In this document: piece by piece, positions 1-8,165 of the stretch
Layout: every line of letters begins with the position of its first letter
Position numbering within the stretch: the first letter of the stretch is position 1
Source: Bradyrhizobium sp. C9
Lineage (GTDB): Bacteria; Pseudomonadota; Alphaproteobacteria; Rhizobiales; Xanthobacteraceae
Reading direction: 5' to 3'
Length of the DNA stretch: 64,000 nt
Assembly (NCBI RefSeq): GCF_002532045.1
Contig: NZ_NWTG01000001.1
Span: 248,001 to 312,000 of the forward strand
Notes under the pieces: generated by a model
Told to the model about the DNA's origin: nothing
Database searches by the model: none
What the model saw: the letters and a program-made list of their open reading frames with translations, nothing else
Program-made: the position numbers and the translations under genes

Positions 1-1037
1 TCACGCAACAGGGCAGGCTCGACGAGCTCGTCAGCAAGGAAGACCAGGAGATCCTGCTGCAGGCGCTGCGCGACTGGGGCGCGCTGGATCGCGACTACAA
101 GTACAATGCCAATCTCGGCTCCGCCGAGTTTCGCGGTTTTGCACGCGATCCCGGTGGCGGCCTGATGGGCGATCCGCTGCCCAGCGACCCGATCTCGCTC
201 CAGGAACTGCTGCGGTCGCGGATGTGGCGGTATCTGCAGAGCTTTGCGCGCTACGATTTCCAGACCACCTTGTTCCAGCCGGTCGGCGGCATGGACATGA
301 TCGGCAAGGCGTTCGCGCGCGAGGTCGGCGATCTCATCCGCTATAACGCCAAGGTGACACAGATCCAGCAGAACGGCTCCGGCGTCACGGTGAGCTATGT
401 CGACACCGCCAGTCCCTCCGCCGTGCAGCAGGCGACCGCCGACTGGTGCATCTGCACCATTCCGCTGCCGATCCTGAGCCAGCTGCCGGTCGATGTCGGC
501 GGGCCGATGAAGAATGCGATCGATTCCTTGCCCTACGCCGCCTCGGTGAAGGTCGGGCTGCAGTTCAAGCGGCGGTTCTGGGAGGAGGATGAGGCGATCT
601 ACGGCGGCATCAGTTACACCGACCTGCCGATCCGGAATATCGGCTATCCGAACTATGGCTTCAACCGCGGCGGTCGCGGTGTCCTGCTCGGTGCTTATTT
701 GTATGAGGGCGCCAATTCCTTCGAGTTCACCGCGATGACGCCGGCCGAGCGGGTCGCCAGCGCGGTCGAGTTCGGCGCCAAGATCCATCCGCAGTACAAG
801 AGCGAGTTCGAGAACGGCGTCGCGGTGGCGTGGCATCGGGTGCCGTTCACGCTCGGCTGCGCCGGCGAGTGGACCGAAGCCGGGCGGGCGCAGCAATACC
901 GCAATCTCTGCCAGATCGACGGCCGCATCGCGCTGGCGGGCGAGCACGCTTCGCAGCTGCCGGCCTGGCAGGAGGGCGCCATGCTGTCCGCGCTCGACGC
1001 CATTACCCGATTGCACGAACGCGTGGTGAAGACATGA
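1..1037 (+). CDS. flavin monoamine oxidase family protein, 5' truncated by window edge
   Basis: The reading frame is open from base 3, so the N-terminus, including the Rossmann GxGxxG motif and any signal peptide, lies outside the window. The visible 345 residues fit the C-terminal two thirds of a flavin-containing amine oxidase. There is a substrate-domain segment (QPVGGMDMIGKAF) and the C-terminal FAD-contacting motif ALAGEHASQLPAWQEGA. Family members oxidise amines or L-amino acids to imines. Some (the NicA2 type) pass electrons to a cytochrome c instead of oxygen. The stop overlaps the next gene, which encodes an exported cytochrome c, by four bases, so coupled translation and an electron-transfer partnership are likely. 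Substrate is unknown. Confidence 0.85.
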   Translation, partial: TQQGRLDELVSKEDQEILLQALRDWGALDRDYKYNANLGSAEFRGFARDPGGGLMGDPLPSDPISLQELLRSRMWRYLQSFARYDFQTTLFQPVGGMDMIGKAFAREVGDLIRYNAKVTQIQQNGSGVTVSYVDTASPSAVQQATADWCICTIPLPILSQLPVDVGGPMKNAIDSLPYAASVKVGLQFKRRFWEEDEAIYGGISYTDLPIRNIGYPNYGFNRGGRGVLLGAYLYEGANSFEFTAMTPAERVASAVEFGAKIHPQYKSEFENGVAVAWHRVPFTLGCAGEWTEAGRAQQYRNLCQIDGRIALAGEHASQLPAWQEGAMLSALDAITRLHERVVKT

Positions 1038-1444
1038 TGGTGCGGACAGGAACATCGGTTATCGCCGTGCTGGCACTCATGTCGGCGACTGCGGCGCTTG
1101 GGCAGGACAGCGGGGTGACCAAGCGCACGTTCTCTTCAGGCTACCGTTTCGTGGAAATGACCGGCGAGGAACTGTTCGGCAATGTCTGCCAGGGCTGCCA
1201 CATGCCGGATGCGACGGGCGCGAGCGGCGCCGGCAGCTATCCGTCGCTCGCCGGCAACAAGAATCTCGAATCCGGCAGCTACCCGATCTACCTCGTCGTC
1301 AACGGCCGACGCGGTATGCCGGCGTTCGGCGACATGATGACCGATGGTCAGGTCGCCGCGGTTGTGAATTATCTGCGGACGCACTTCGGCAACAACTATC
1401 AGGACGCGGTGACGACCAAGGACGTCCAGGACGCCCGCCGCTAA
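1034..1444 (+). CDS. exported monohaem class I cytochrome c
   Basis: This is a 136-residue protein with a Sec signal peptide (hydrophobic residues about 8-23, cleavage near ALGQ/D). It has one haem-binding CQGCH at residues 52-56 and a likely axial Met95 in GRRGMPAF, the usual architecture of a small periplasmic class I cytochrome c. The start ATG overlaps the TGA of the amine oxidase gene (ATGA), which argues for translational coupling. The context suggests it accepts electrons from the oxidase, as CycN does for nicotine oxidoreductase; that role is inference. The alternative ATG at 1037 would change only one residue. Confidence 0.9.
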   Translation: MMVRTGTSVIAVLALMSATAALGQDSGVTKRTFSSGYRFVEMTGEELFGNVCQGCHMPDATGASGAGSYPSLAGNKNLESGSYPIYLVVNGRRGMPAFGDMMTDGQVAAVVNYLRTHFGNNYQDAVTTKDVQDARR

Positions 1445-1463
1445 CCATTTCGAGGAGAGTTCG

Positions 1464-1952
1464 ATGAAATTCACCGCTATCGTGTTGGGCGCCGCGCTGT
1501 CGGCGATGGCGACCGCCGCCTCGGCTGACGTGGTCAGGCATCCGATTCCCAATTCGACATTCCCGATCGCGCAGGCCGTGACCGTCACCGGCAACACCAC
1601 GACGGTCTATGTCAGCGGCCAGGTGCCGCCGGTCGTCAACAAGGATGCCGATCCGTCGAGCCCGCAGGCCTATGGCGACACCAAGACCCAGACCGTCGGT
1701 GTCTTCAACCGCATCAAGGCCATTCTGGAAGGCCAGGGGCTCGGCATGGGCGACGTCGTCAAGATGCAGGTGTTCCTGGTGCACAGCACGGCTGCGCCGA
1801 TGGACTTCAAGGCCTTCATGGAGGGCTACACCCAGTTCTTCGGCGGCAGCCAGCCGAACCTGCCGGCGCGTTCGGTGGTCGGCGTCGCAGCCCTCGCCAA
1901 TCCCGGATTCCTGGTCGAGATCGAGGTGATTGCGGCCAAGGACGCCAAATGA
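1464..1952 (+). CDS. exported RidA (YjgF/UK114) family protein
   Basis: This 162-residue protein has a clear Sec signal peptide (residues 1-21, ending ASA/D) in front of a RidA fold. The family arginine (PARSVVGVA) and glutamate (VEIEVIA) that bind and hydrolyse imines are retained. RidA proteins deaminate reactive imines to ketones or keto acids plus ammonium and are normally cytosolic, so an exported version is uncommon. A good ribosome site (GAGGAGAG) lies 19 bp after the cytochrome gene. The placement fits hydrolysis of imine released by the upstream oxidase; this is inferred, not shown. The 3' end runs into a 13-bp tandem repeat. Confidence 0.85.
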   Translation: MKFTAIVLGAALSAMATAASADVVRHPIPNSTFPIAQAVTVTGNTTTVYVSGQVPPVVNKDADPSSPQAYGDTKTQTVGVFNRIKAILEGQGLGMGDVVKMQVFLVHSTAAPMDFKAFMEGYTQFFGGSQPNLPARSVVGVAALANPGFLVEIEVIAAKDAK

Positions 1953-1978
1953 GGATACCAAATAAGGACACCAAATAG
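1940..1978 (+). repeat. three tandem copies of a 13-bp unit
   Basis: Three head-to-tail 13-mers begin at 1940, 1953 and 1966, each of the form GGAYRCCAAATRR. The first contains the stop codon of the RidA-family gene. Because 13 is not a multiple of three, the copies place TGA, TAA and TAG in three different frames. It looks like a recent slippage duplication at the 3' end of the gene. Confidence 0.85.
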
Positions 1979-2096
1979 CGGGCGCGAAAGCGCGGAGCAT
2001 GCGCGCGGAAATTGAAGGGCTCGCCGTCTTGCCAAAGCGCGTGCCGCCTGTCTGAATTCATCTCCAAATCAGGTGGTGGAATTCTGGGAGAGCACG

Positions 2097-3515
2097 ATGT
2101 CGCACAAGACCCGAAACATGGTTCGATCGCTGCAGCTCGCAGCAGCGGTCGCGCCGGTCCTGCTGGCGTCCGGCGCCGGCGCGCAGGGACTGACCGAGCA
2201 GCAGCAATTTGCCCGCGGCATCTACCAGGAGCTGGTCGAGATCAACACGACCACCGCGACCGGCGACACCCAGAAGGCGGCCGAGGCGATGGGCGCGCGG
2301 CTCCGCGCGGCGGGCTTCCCCGAGAGTGACGTGCATGTGTTCTCGCCGGCACCGCACAAGGGCAATCTGGTGGCGCGGCTGCACGGCTCCGGCGCGCGCA
2401 AGCCGATCCTCCTGGTCGCCCATATCGACGTCGTTCCCGCCAACCGCGAGGACTGGTCGGTCGATCCGTTCAAGCTCACCGAACAGGACGGCTATTTCTA
2501 CGGCCGCGGCTCCGGCGACGACAAGTACATGGCGTCCGCCTTCATCACCAATCTGATCCGCTACAAGAAGGAGGGCTATAAGCCGGACCGCGACATCATC
2601 GTCGCGCTCGAGACTGACGAGGAGATCCTCGATTCCAACGCTCTCGGCATGCAGTGGCTGATCAAGAACCACCGCGACCTGATCGACGCCGAGTTCGCGC
2701 TCAACGAGGGCGGTGGCGTCGGCCTGAAGAACGGCAAGGCGATCCGCAACAGCGTGCAGACCAGCGAGAAGGTCTCGATCGGCTACCTGCTCACCGTGAA
2801 GGATCGCGGTGGGCATAGCTCGCTGCCACGCAAGGACAATGCGATCTATCGGCTCGCCGAGGGCCTGGTGCGGCTCTCCAAATACGACTTCCCGATGAAT
2901 CTCAACGAGACCACGCGGATCTATTTCACCAAGACCGCCGAGGTCGACAAGTCGCATGCCGACGATATCAAGGCGATCCTGGCGCCGCAGCCTGACCCGG
3001 CGGCGCTGGCGCGATTGTCGGAGAATCCCGGCTACAACGCGCAGCTCCGCACCACCTGTGTCGCGACCATGCTGGAAGGCGGCCACGCCATCAATGCGCT
3101 GCCGCAGCTGGCAACCGCCAAGGTCAATTGCCGGATCCTGCCCGGCGAGCCGGTCGAAGGCGTTCAGGCGACGATCGAGCGCGTGCTCGCCGACAAGCAG
3201 ATCGAGGTGACCTCGACCGGCAAGGCCGTGCTGAGCCCGCCGTCACCCTTGAACGAAGAGATCATGGGATCGGTCGAGAAGCTGTCGAAGGAATTCTGGC
3301 CGAATGCCGAAATCGTCCCCGTGATGAGCACCGGCGCCACCGACGGCAGCTATCTGCGCAATGCCGGAATTCCGACCTACGGCCATTCCGGACTGGGATC
3401 CGATGTCGATGACAACCGCGCCCACGGCAAGGACGAGCGCGTGCTCGTCAAATCGTTCTACGAGGGCGAGGAATATCTCTATCGCCTGGTCAAGATGCTC
3501 GCCGGTGGGAAATGA
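2097..3515 (+). CDS. exported M20/M28-type zinc metallopeptidase
   Basis: The product is 472 residues with an N-terminal signal sequence (hydrophobic stretch about residues 12-28, ending GAGAQ). M20-family metal-site motifs appear in order: AHIDVVP near residue 110, GRGSGDD, the catalytic ETDEE, LNEGGG, and a late GHSGLG histidine. These enzymes remove C-terminal residues or cleave dipeptides and acylated amino acids. ATG 2097 follows GGGAGAG at proper distance; an upstream GTG at 2073 is less likely. It is co-directional with the oxidase/cytochrome/RidA genes and could supply free amino acids to them. The exact substrate cannot be told from sequence. Confidence 0.85.
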   Translation: MSHKTRNMVRSLQLAAAVAPVLLASGAGAQGLTEQQQFARGIYQELVEINTTTATGDTQKAAEAMGARLRAAGFPESDVHVFSPAPHKGNLVARLHGSGARKPILLVAHIDVVPANREDWSVDPFKLTEQDGYFYGRGSGDDKYMASAFITNLIRYKKEGYKPDRDIIVALETDEEILDSNALGMQWLIKNHRDLIDAEFALNEGGGVGLKNGKAIRNSVQTSEKVSIGYLLTVKDRGGHSSLPRKDNAIYRLAEGLVRLSKYDFPMNLNETTRIYFTKTAEVDKSHADDIKAILAPQPDPAALARLSENPGYNAQLRTTCVATMLEGGHAINALPQLATAKVNCRILPGEPVEGVQATIERVLADKQIEVTSTGKAVLSPPSPLNEEIMGSVEKLSKEFWPNAEIVPVMSTGATDGSYLRNAGIPTYGHSGLGSDVDDNRAHGKDERVLVKSFYEGEEYLYRLVKMLAGGK

Positions 3516-4333
3516 TGGCCGACGGCAAGGCAAAGACACGGGTTGCTGTCGCTGGCCTCGGCGCGATCGGCACTGATGTCGTCAAGGCACTCGATCAAGG
3601 CATCGAGGGCCTCACCCTGGTTGCGGTGTCGGCCAATAGTCCGGACAAGCACCGCGGCTGGGTCGCGGCGCTCAAGTCGGCGCCGAAGCTGGTGCCGATC
3701 GATGAGCTGGCCGAGGTCGCCGACATCGTGGTCGAGTGCGCGCCGAGCAGGCTGGTGCGCGCGATCGTGGCGCCGGTGGTCGAGCGCGGCAAGACCGCGG
3801 TCGTGCTCAGCGTCGGCGCACTGTTGCAGAACGAAGACCTGGTCGACCTCGCGAAGGCGCATGGTGGCCAGATCATCGTGCCGACCGGCGCGCTGATCGG
3901 GCTCGATGCCGTGACTGCGGCCGCGATCGGGACCATTCATTCGGCGAGACTGGTGACGCGGAAGCCGGTCGCGGGCCTCGTCGGCGCGCCGCATCTGGTC
4001 GAGAACGACATCCGGATCGAAGGGATCACCGAGCCGCTGCGCGTCTTCGAGGGTAGCGCGCGCGACGCCGCAAAGGGCTTTCCGGCCAATCTCAACGTCG
4101 CGGTGGCGCTGTCGCTCGCCGGCATCGGCCCCGATCGCACCAGGGTCGAGATCTGGGCCGATCCGACGGTGACGCGCAACACCCACCGCATCGAGGTCGA
4201 TTCCGATTCGGCGCGATTCTCGATGATGATCGAGAACATCCCCTCGGAGAACCCGAAGACCGGCCGCATCACCGCACTGTCGGTGATCGCCTGTCTGCGC
4301 AAGCTACGCGCGTCGTTGCGGATCGGAACGTGA
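3512..4333 (+). CDS. nadX: L-aspartate dehydrogenase
   Basis: This 273-residue cytosolic enzyme has an N-terminal NAD(P)-binding motif (VAVAGLGAIGTDV) and the characteristic C-terminal block of aspartate dehydrogenases (FPANLNVAVALSLAG, then WADPTVTRNTH with the conserved catalytic-region histidine). It interconverts L-aspartate and iminoaspartate/oxaloacetate with NAD(P), and iminoaspartate is the precursor of quinolinate in NAD synthesis. It overlaps the stop of the M20 gene by four bases and is followed immediately by nicotinamidase, so two NAD-linked genes are coupled here. Role could be NAD synthesis or amino-acid nitrogen handling. Confidence 0.85.
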   Translation: MMADGKAKTRVAVAGLGAIGTDVVKALDQGIEGLTLVAVSANSPDKHRGWVAALKSAPKLVPIDELAEVADIVVECAPSRLVRAIVAPVVERGKTAVVLSVGALLQNEDLVDLAKAHGGQIIVPTGALIGLDAVTAAAIGTIHSARLVTRKPVAGLVGAPHLVENDIRIEGITEPLRVFEGSARDAAKGFPANLNVAVALSLAGIGPDRTRVEIWADPTVTRNTHRIEVDSDSARFSMMIENIPSENPKTGRITALSVIACLRKLRASLRIGT

Positions 4334-4953
4334 TGAAGATCGGGCCCGACGATGTCTTGCTGATCATCGACGTGCAGAACGATTTCTGCCCCGGCGGCGC
4401 GCTGGCGGTGGCCGACGGTGATGCCGTCGTGCCTGTGGTCAATCGGCTCGCCGCGCGCTTCGACCATGTCGTGCTGACCCAGGACTGGCATCCGGCGGGC
4501 CACAGCTCGTTTGCGAGCTCTCATCCGGGCGCGGCGGCGTTCTCCGCGATCACGATGTCCTATGGGCCGCAGACGCTGTGGCCGGATCATTGCATCCAGG
4601 GCACGGCGGGCGCCGCGTTTCACCCCGACCTCGCAACCGATCGGGCCGAGCTCGTGATCCGCAAGGGATTCCGAGCCGCGATCGATTCCTATTCGGCGTT
4701 CTTCGAGAACGACCGCACAACACCGACCGGGCTCGCCGGCTATCTGCGCGAGCGCGGCCTCGAGCGGGTCGTGATGGCCGGGCTCGCGACGGATTTCTGT
4801 GTGCAGTATTCGGCGCTCGATGCGCGGCGGCTCGGCTTCGAAACCACGGTCGTGCTGCCGGGCTGCCGCGCAATCGATCTCGGCGGCTCGCTTGCGACTG
4901 CGACCACAGCGATGCGGCAGGCCGGCGTGGCGCTCGTTGAGGAGATCGCCTGA
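4333..4953 (+). CDS. pncA: nicotinamidase
   Basis: This 206-residue isochorismatase-superfamily hydrolase has the nicotinamidase triad Asp13 (IIDVQNDF), Lys111 and Cys156 (LATDFCV), plus metal ligands Asp51, His53 (TQDWHP) and His86 (WPDHC). It converts nicotinamide to nicotinate plus ammonia for NAD salvage. Its ATG shares the A of the preceding gene's TGA. Pyrazinamide-type amidases and maleamate amidases are related, but the metal-site pattern favours PncA. It is the last gene of the six-gene run that starts before the window. Confidence 0.9.
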   Translation: MKIGPDDVLLIIDVQNDFCPGGALAVADGDAVVPVVNRLAARFDHVVLTQDWHPAGHSSFASSHPGAAAFSAITMSYGPQTLWPDHCIQGTAGAAFHPDLATDRAELVIRKGFRAAIDSYSAFFENDRTTPTGLAGYLRERGLERVVMAGLATDFCVQYSALDARRLGFETTVVLPGCRAIDLGGSLATATTAMRQAGVALVEEIA

Positions 4954-5040
4954 GCGTCCCCGGACAGGGGCAAAAACCATTGTTTTAACTGGCCTTTTGT
5001 TCTAATCCCCTGCCGTTGATGATCACGCAGCGGAGCTTTC

Positions 5041-6027
5041 GTGTCGGGACAGGTTTTGCGGATAGGGACGCGCAAGAGCGCGATGGCGCTCGCGCAGACG
5101 GACGAGGTCGCGCGGCTGCTCCGCGCCTCGGCGGGCGACCTTGCCGTCGATATCGTCAAGTTCGAGACCCGCGGTGACCAGGACCAGACCAGCAAGCTGC
5201 TGCGTCACGGCGGCAAGGGCGGCGCCTTCGTCGCCGAGATCCGCGAAGCCATGCGATCGGGCACGCTGCAGGCGGCGATGCATTCACTGAAGGACGTGCC
5301 GGGCAATGAGGAGACGCCGGGCCTCGTCCTCGCCGCGATGCTGGCGCGCGATGCCGCCAGTGACAGCCTCGTGCTGCGGCCGGGCCTGACGCTGGATGCG
5401 TTTCGCGCCTCGCGCGGCAAGGGCTTCATGATCGGCACCAACGCCGTGCGCCGCGCCGCCTATCTGCGGAGGCTGTTTCCGGAGGCGACGGTCATTCATT
5501 TCCGCGGCGCCGCCGACACGCGAATTGCAAAACTCGATCGCGGTGCCAAGCAGCGGCTGCCGGATGGCGGCGAGGTGGGGCCGGCGGATGCGCTGGTGAT
5601 GGCGCGTTCCGGCCTCGAGCGCATCGGCATGACCGCGCGCATCGCGCATGATTTCTCCGTCGACGAGATGCTGCCGGCGGTTGGCCAGGGCATCGTCGCT
5701 GTCGAATGCGTCGAGACCGACTGGGCGACGCGGGCACGGCTTGCCGGAATCGACAACGCGCCGTCGCGGCTTGCCGCAGAGGCCGAGCGCGAGGTGCTGT
5801 GGGTGCTCAACGGCCATTGCAATTCGCCGATCGCGGGCCACGCCACGCTCGCTGGAAACGAGCTGACGCTGCGTGCCTCCGTGCTCGACGAGGCCGGCGC
5901 CGGCTTCATTGAGGCGACGCGGCGCGGACCGGCGGACCGCCCGCGCGAACTCGGCCGCGCCGTCGGCATGGAGCTGCTCGCGAAGGGCGCCGCCGAGATC
6001 ATCGCCCGCACCCGGGTCGACGAGTAG
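5041..6027 (+). CDS. hemC: hydroxymethylbilane synthase (porphobilinogen deaminase), divergent
   Basis: This 328-residue enzyme polymerises four porphobilinogens to hydroxymethylbilane in tetrapyrrole synthesis. Key residues are present: Arg11/Ser13 (GTRKS), catalytic Asp85 (HSLKDVP), Arg137-Arg138 (GTNAVRR), Arg155/Arg161 (FRGAADTR) and the dipyrromethane-anchoring Cys260 (NGHCNSPIAG). Several motif positions differ from the common alphaproteobacterial form, for example GTNAVRR for GTSSLRR and GHC for GSC or GGC. The start codon is GTG. There is no hemD next to it, and it stands alone between the nicotinamidase gene and a convergent operon, so a second, canonical hemC may exist elsewhere. 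Confidence 0.9.
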   Translation: MSGQVLRIGTRKSAMALAQTDEVARLLRASAGDLAVDIVKFETRGDQDQTSKLLRHGGKGGAFVAEIREAMRSGTLQAAMHSLKDVPGNEETPGLVLAAMLARDAASDSLVLRPGLTLDAFRASRGKGFMIGTNAVRRAAYLRRLFPEATVIHFRGAADTRIAKLDRGAKQRLPDGGEVGPADALVMARSGLERIGMTARIAHDFSVDEMLPAVGQGIVAVECVETDWATRARLAGIDNAPSRLAAEAEREVLWVLNGHCNSPIAGHATLAGNELTLRASVLDEAGAGFIEATRRGPADRPRELGRAVGMELLAKGAAEIIARTRVDE

Positions 6028-6039
6028 CGCAGGCGCTCC

Positions 6040-6828
6040 TCAGGCGATGTCGGCGAAATCGCCGTGCCGGCCCTTGCCCGCCGCGAAGCGACGCGCCCCG
6101 GCCTCGGTCTCGCCGCTCGCAACCGTCGCCAGCCCGAGGCGGAATTCGTTCAGCGTGGCCTGATCCCAGCCGAGCTCCCATTGCTCGATCGCGGAGAGCC
6201 GGTCGCTGCGCAGCGCCGCCTGCGGCAGGCGGCACAGATCCTGGGCGAGGCTGCGTGCTTCGGTGAGCGCCGTGCCTGACGCCACCACGCGGTTGGCGAG
6301 CCCGATCCGTCCGGCCTCTTCGCCGGAGACGCCGCGTCCGGTGAGGATCATGTCCATCGCGCGGCTGTGCCCGATCAGCCGCGGCAGGCGCACGGTGCCG
6401 AGATCCATCAACGGCACCCCGAAGCGCCGGCAGTAGACGCCGAAGGTGGCATCGGTTGCCGCGACCCGGAGATCGCACCAGATCGCAAGCTCGAGCCCGC
6501 CCGCCACGGCCGGTCCCTCGACTGCGGCGATCACCGGCTTCGACAGCTTCAGCCGCGTCGGGCCCATCGGGCCATCGCCGTTCTCGACACGGTGGCCGCG
6601 ATGACCGGCCGCGGTGCGCTTGAGGTCGAAGCCGGCGCAGAACGCGCCGCCTGCACCGGTCAGGATCGCGACCGACAGCGACGGATCGCGATCGAAGGTA
6701 CGAAAGGCCTGTGCCAGGCCTTGCGCGGTCTCCGGATTGACCGCGTTGCGCGCCTCGTCATAGCGATCGATCGTCACGATCGCGATGGCCTGCTCGGTTC
6801 GGTATTTGACGGTGGGATGGTCCAGCAT
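6040..6828 (-). CDS. enoyl-CoA hydratase/isomerase (crotonase) family protein
   Basis: This 262-residue crotonase-fold protein contains GAFCAGFDLKR and the oxyanion-hole/first-glutamate region (EGPAVAGGLELA). The segment that normally carries the second catalytic glutamate (PEI.LG.IPGAGGTQ) is shortened to FGVPLMDLGTVRLPR, so that glutamate is replaced. Simple hydratase activity is therefore doubtful, and an isomerase, hydrolase or lyase role is possible. It is the downstream partner of the Rieske oxygenase gene (32-bp gap), so both are probably one transcript. It converges on hemC with only 12 bp between the stops. Confidence 0.85.
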   Translation of the reverse strand: MLDHPTVKYRTEQAIAIVTIDRYDEARNAVNPETAQGLAQAFRTFDRDPSLSVAILTGAGGAFCAGFDLKRTAAGHRGHRVENGDGPMGPTRLKLSKPVIAAVEGPAVAGGLELAIWCDLRVAATDATFGVYCRRFGVPLMDLGTVRLPRLIGHSRAMDMILTGRGVSGEEAGRIGLANRVVASGTALTEARSLAQDLCRLPQAALRSDRLSAIEQWELGWDQATLNEFRLGLATVASGETEAGARRFAAGKGRHGDFADIA

Positions 6829-6860
6829 GCTCGGTCCTCGCTGCGCAATGTTGGGGCGGA

Positions 6861-7991
6861 TCAGCGGGCGTCGGCTCGGCTCTCGATGACCGCAGCCAGG
6901 TTCCGGTGAAAATGGCGGATCGCGCCTTCGAACAGTCCGAACGTGAAGTGGGTATTCGCCCGGGTCGCGAGGCCGCGCTGCGCGGCGCAGGCCATCTCGC
7001 GGTCTTCTGCCGCGCCCGCGGTGACGAAGTCGCGTCCCTGGGCGACCGCGGCGCGGCCGTCTTCGGCGGCGATCTGGTTCGACAGCGTGTAGGTGACGAG
7101 CCGGGTGCGGTCAGCGGCAAGCGGCTCGAGCACAGTCATCAACCGGTTGGTCGGAAAGGTCGACAGCATCACGTTCGGAAACAAGTGATAGACGTGCGTC
7201 AACATGCCGGTCGTCTTGCGCTCGGCCGGCGGCACGTTGTGCAGCTTCTCGATGCGCCGATAGGGAAAGCTGATCCGGCTGTTGCGGCCGAAGGATTCGA
7301 TCACGTTGAGATTGTCGTATTGCAGCGGATAGAACGTATCCTGGTGCGTCGATCGGATGTGATAGCCTTCGAGGAACCCTTCAGCGACGATCTTCCAGTT
7401 GGCCTCGACCTCCTGCGTCGTGGTGGCGTAGAGCGTCCAATCATCGCCGAATAGCGTCGGCATGTCGCGGGCGTCCGACGTTGCAGCGGGATCGTCCTGC
7501 GAGACGAACACCAGGCCGTCGCGCTCGATGCAGGTGAGCGGCACAAGGCCGTGCGTGCTCCTGTCGAGGCCGGGAAAGCCGTAATCATCGGGGACGCCGC
7601 GGAGCCGGCCGTCGAGGCCGTAAGTCCAGCCGTGATAGCGGCAGGTCAGCGCCTTCCGGCAGCCGGTGCCGTCGACGAGCTGCACGCCGCGGTGGCGGCA
7701 CGCATTGCGGAAGGCGCGCGCGACGCCGTCAGCGCCACGGATCGCGACAACAGGCGTCAGCGCCGCGTCGCGCGCGACATAAGCGCCGATCCCGGCGAGC
7801 GCAGCCGACGGGCAGAACGGCGTCAGCGTGCGGCGGAACACGTGTTCGATCTCGGCCGCGAAGCGATCCTGCGACAGATAATGCGCGACGGATTCGCGCC
7901 AGATGCCGTCGCTGAGATCGGTCGATTTGGCGTCGATATGCCGGAGGATGCGGTCGACGATGGATGCTTCGTCCGCGAGCTGTGCCTTCAT
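6861..7991 (-). CDS. Rieske non-haem iron oxygenase, alpha subunit
   Basis: The 376-residue oxygenase has an N-terminal Rieske [2Fe-2S] site with Cys98-x-His100 and Cys117-x2-His120 (CRHRG and CRYHGW). A catalytic domain follows, with mononuclear iron ligands in EGFLEGYHIRSTHQ (His211, His216). Enzymes of this class hydroxylate aromatic rings or N-demethylate quaternary amines, using electrons from a reductase. No ferredoxin or reductase gene is adjacent, so that partner must be encoded elsewhere. The promoter region is shared with the divergent LysR gene. Substrate not assignable. Confidence 0.88.
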   Translation of the reverse strand: MKAQLADEASIVDRILRHIDAKSTDLSDGIWRESVAHYLSQDRFAAEIEHVFRRTLTPFCPSAALAGIGAYVARDAALTPVVAIRGADGVARAFRNACRHRGVQLVDGTGCRKALTCRYHGWTYGLDGRLRGVPDDYGFPGLDRSTHGLVPLTCIERDGLVFVSQDDPAATSDARDMPTLFGDDWTLYATTTQEVEANWKIVAEGFLEGYHIRSTHQDTFYPLQYDNLNVIESFGRNSRISFPYRRIEKLHNVPPAERKTTGMLTHVYHLFPNVMLSTFPTNRLMTVLEPLAADRTRLVTYTLSNQIAAEDGRAAVAQGRDFVTAGAAEDREMACAAQRGLATRANTHFTFGLFEGAIRHFHRNLAAVIESRADAR

Positions 7992-8091
7992 CGCCGTTCT
8001 CCCGCTCTGTCAGCCGGGCTTGCCGCCGCCCGGTGTGCTTTGAGCGACAGGATCTCGTATTGCGCCTCGCGCGACAAGCGAAACGAGCCGG

Positions 8092-8118
8092 GTTCGGATG
8101 AATGACATTCATCCGAAC
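8092..8118. promoter_or_regulatory. perfect 27-bp palindrome, likely operator for the divergent LysR/Rieske genes
   Basis: Two 13-bp arms (left GTTCGGATGAATG) flank a single central A at 8105 and are perfectly complementary. The site lies in the 174-bp gap between the Rieske oxygenase start (7991) and the LysR start (8166). LysR proteins commonly bind dyads in such divergent promoters, so this is the prime operator candidate. Binding is inferred. Confidence 0.7.
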
Positions 8119-8165
8119 TGATTTTTCGCGCGACATCGACGGCGGCCGGCCGCTAGGATCGGCCG

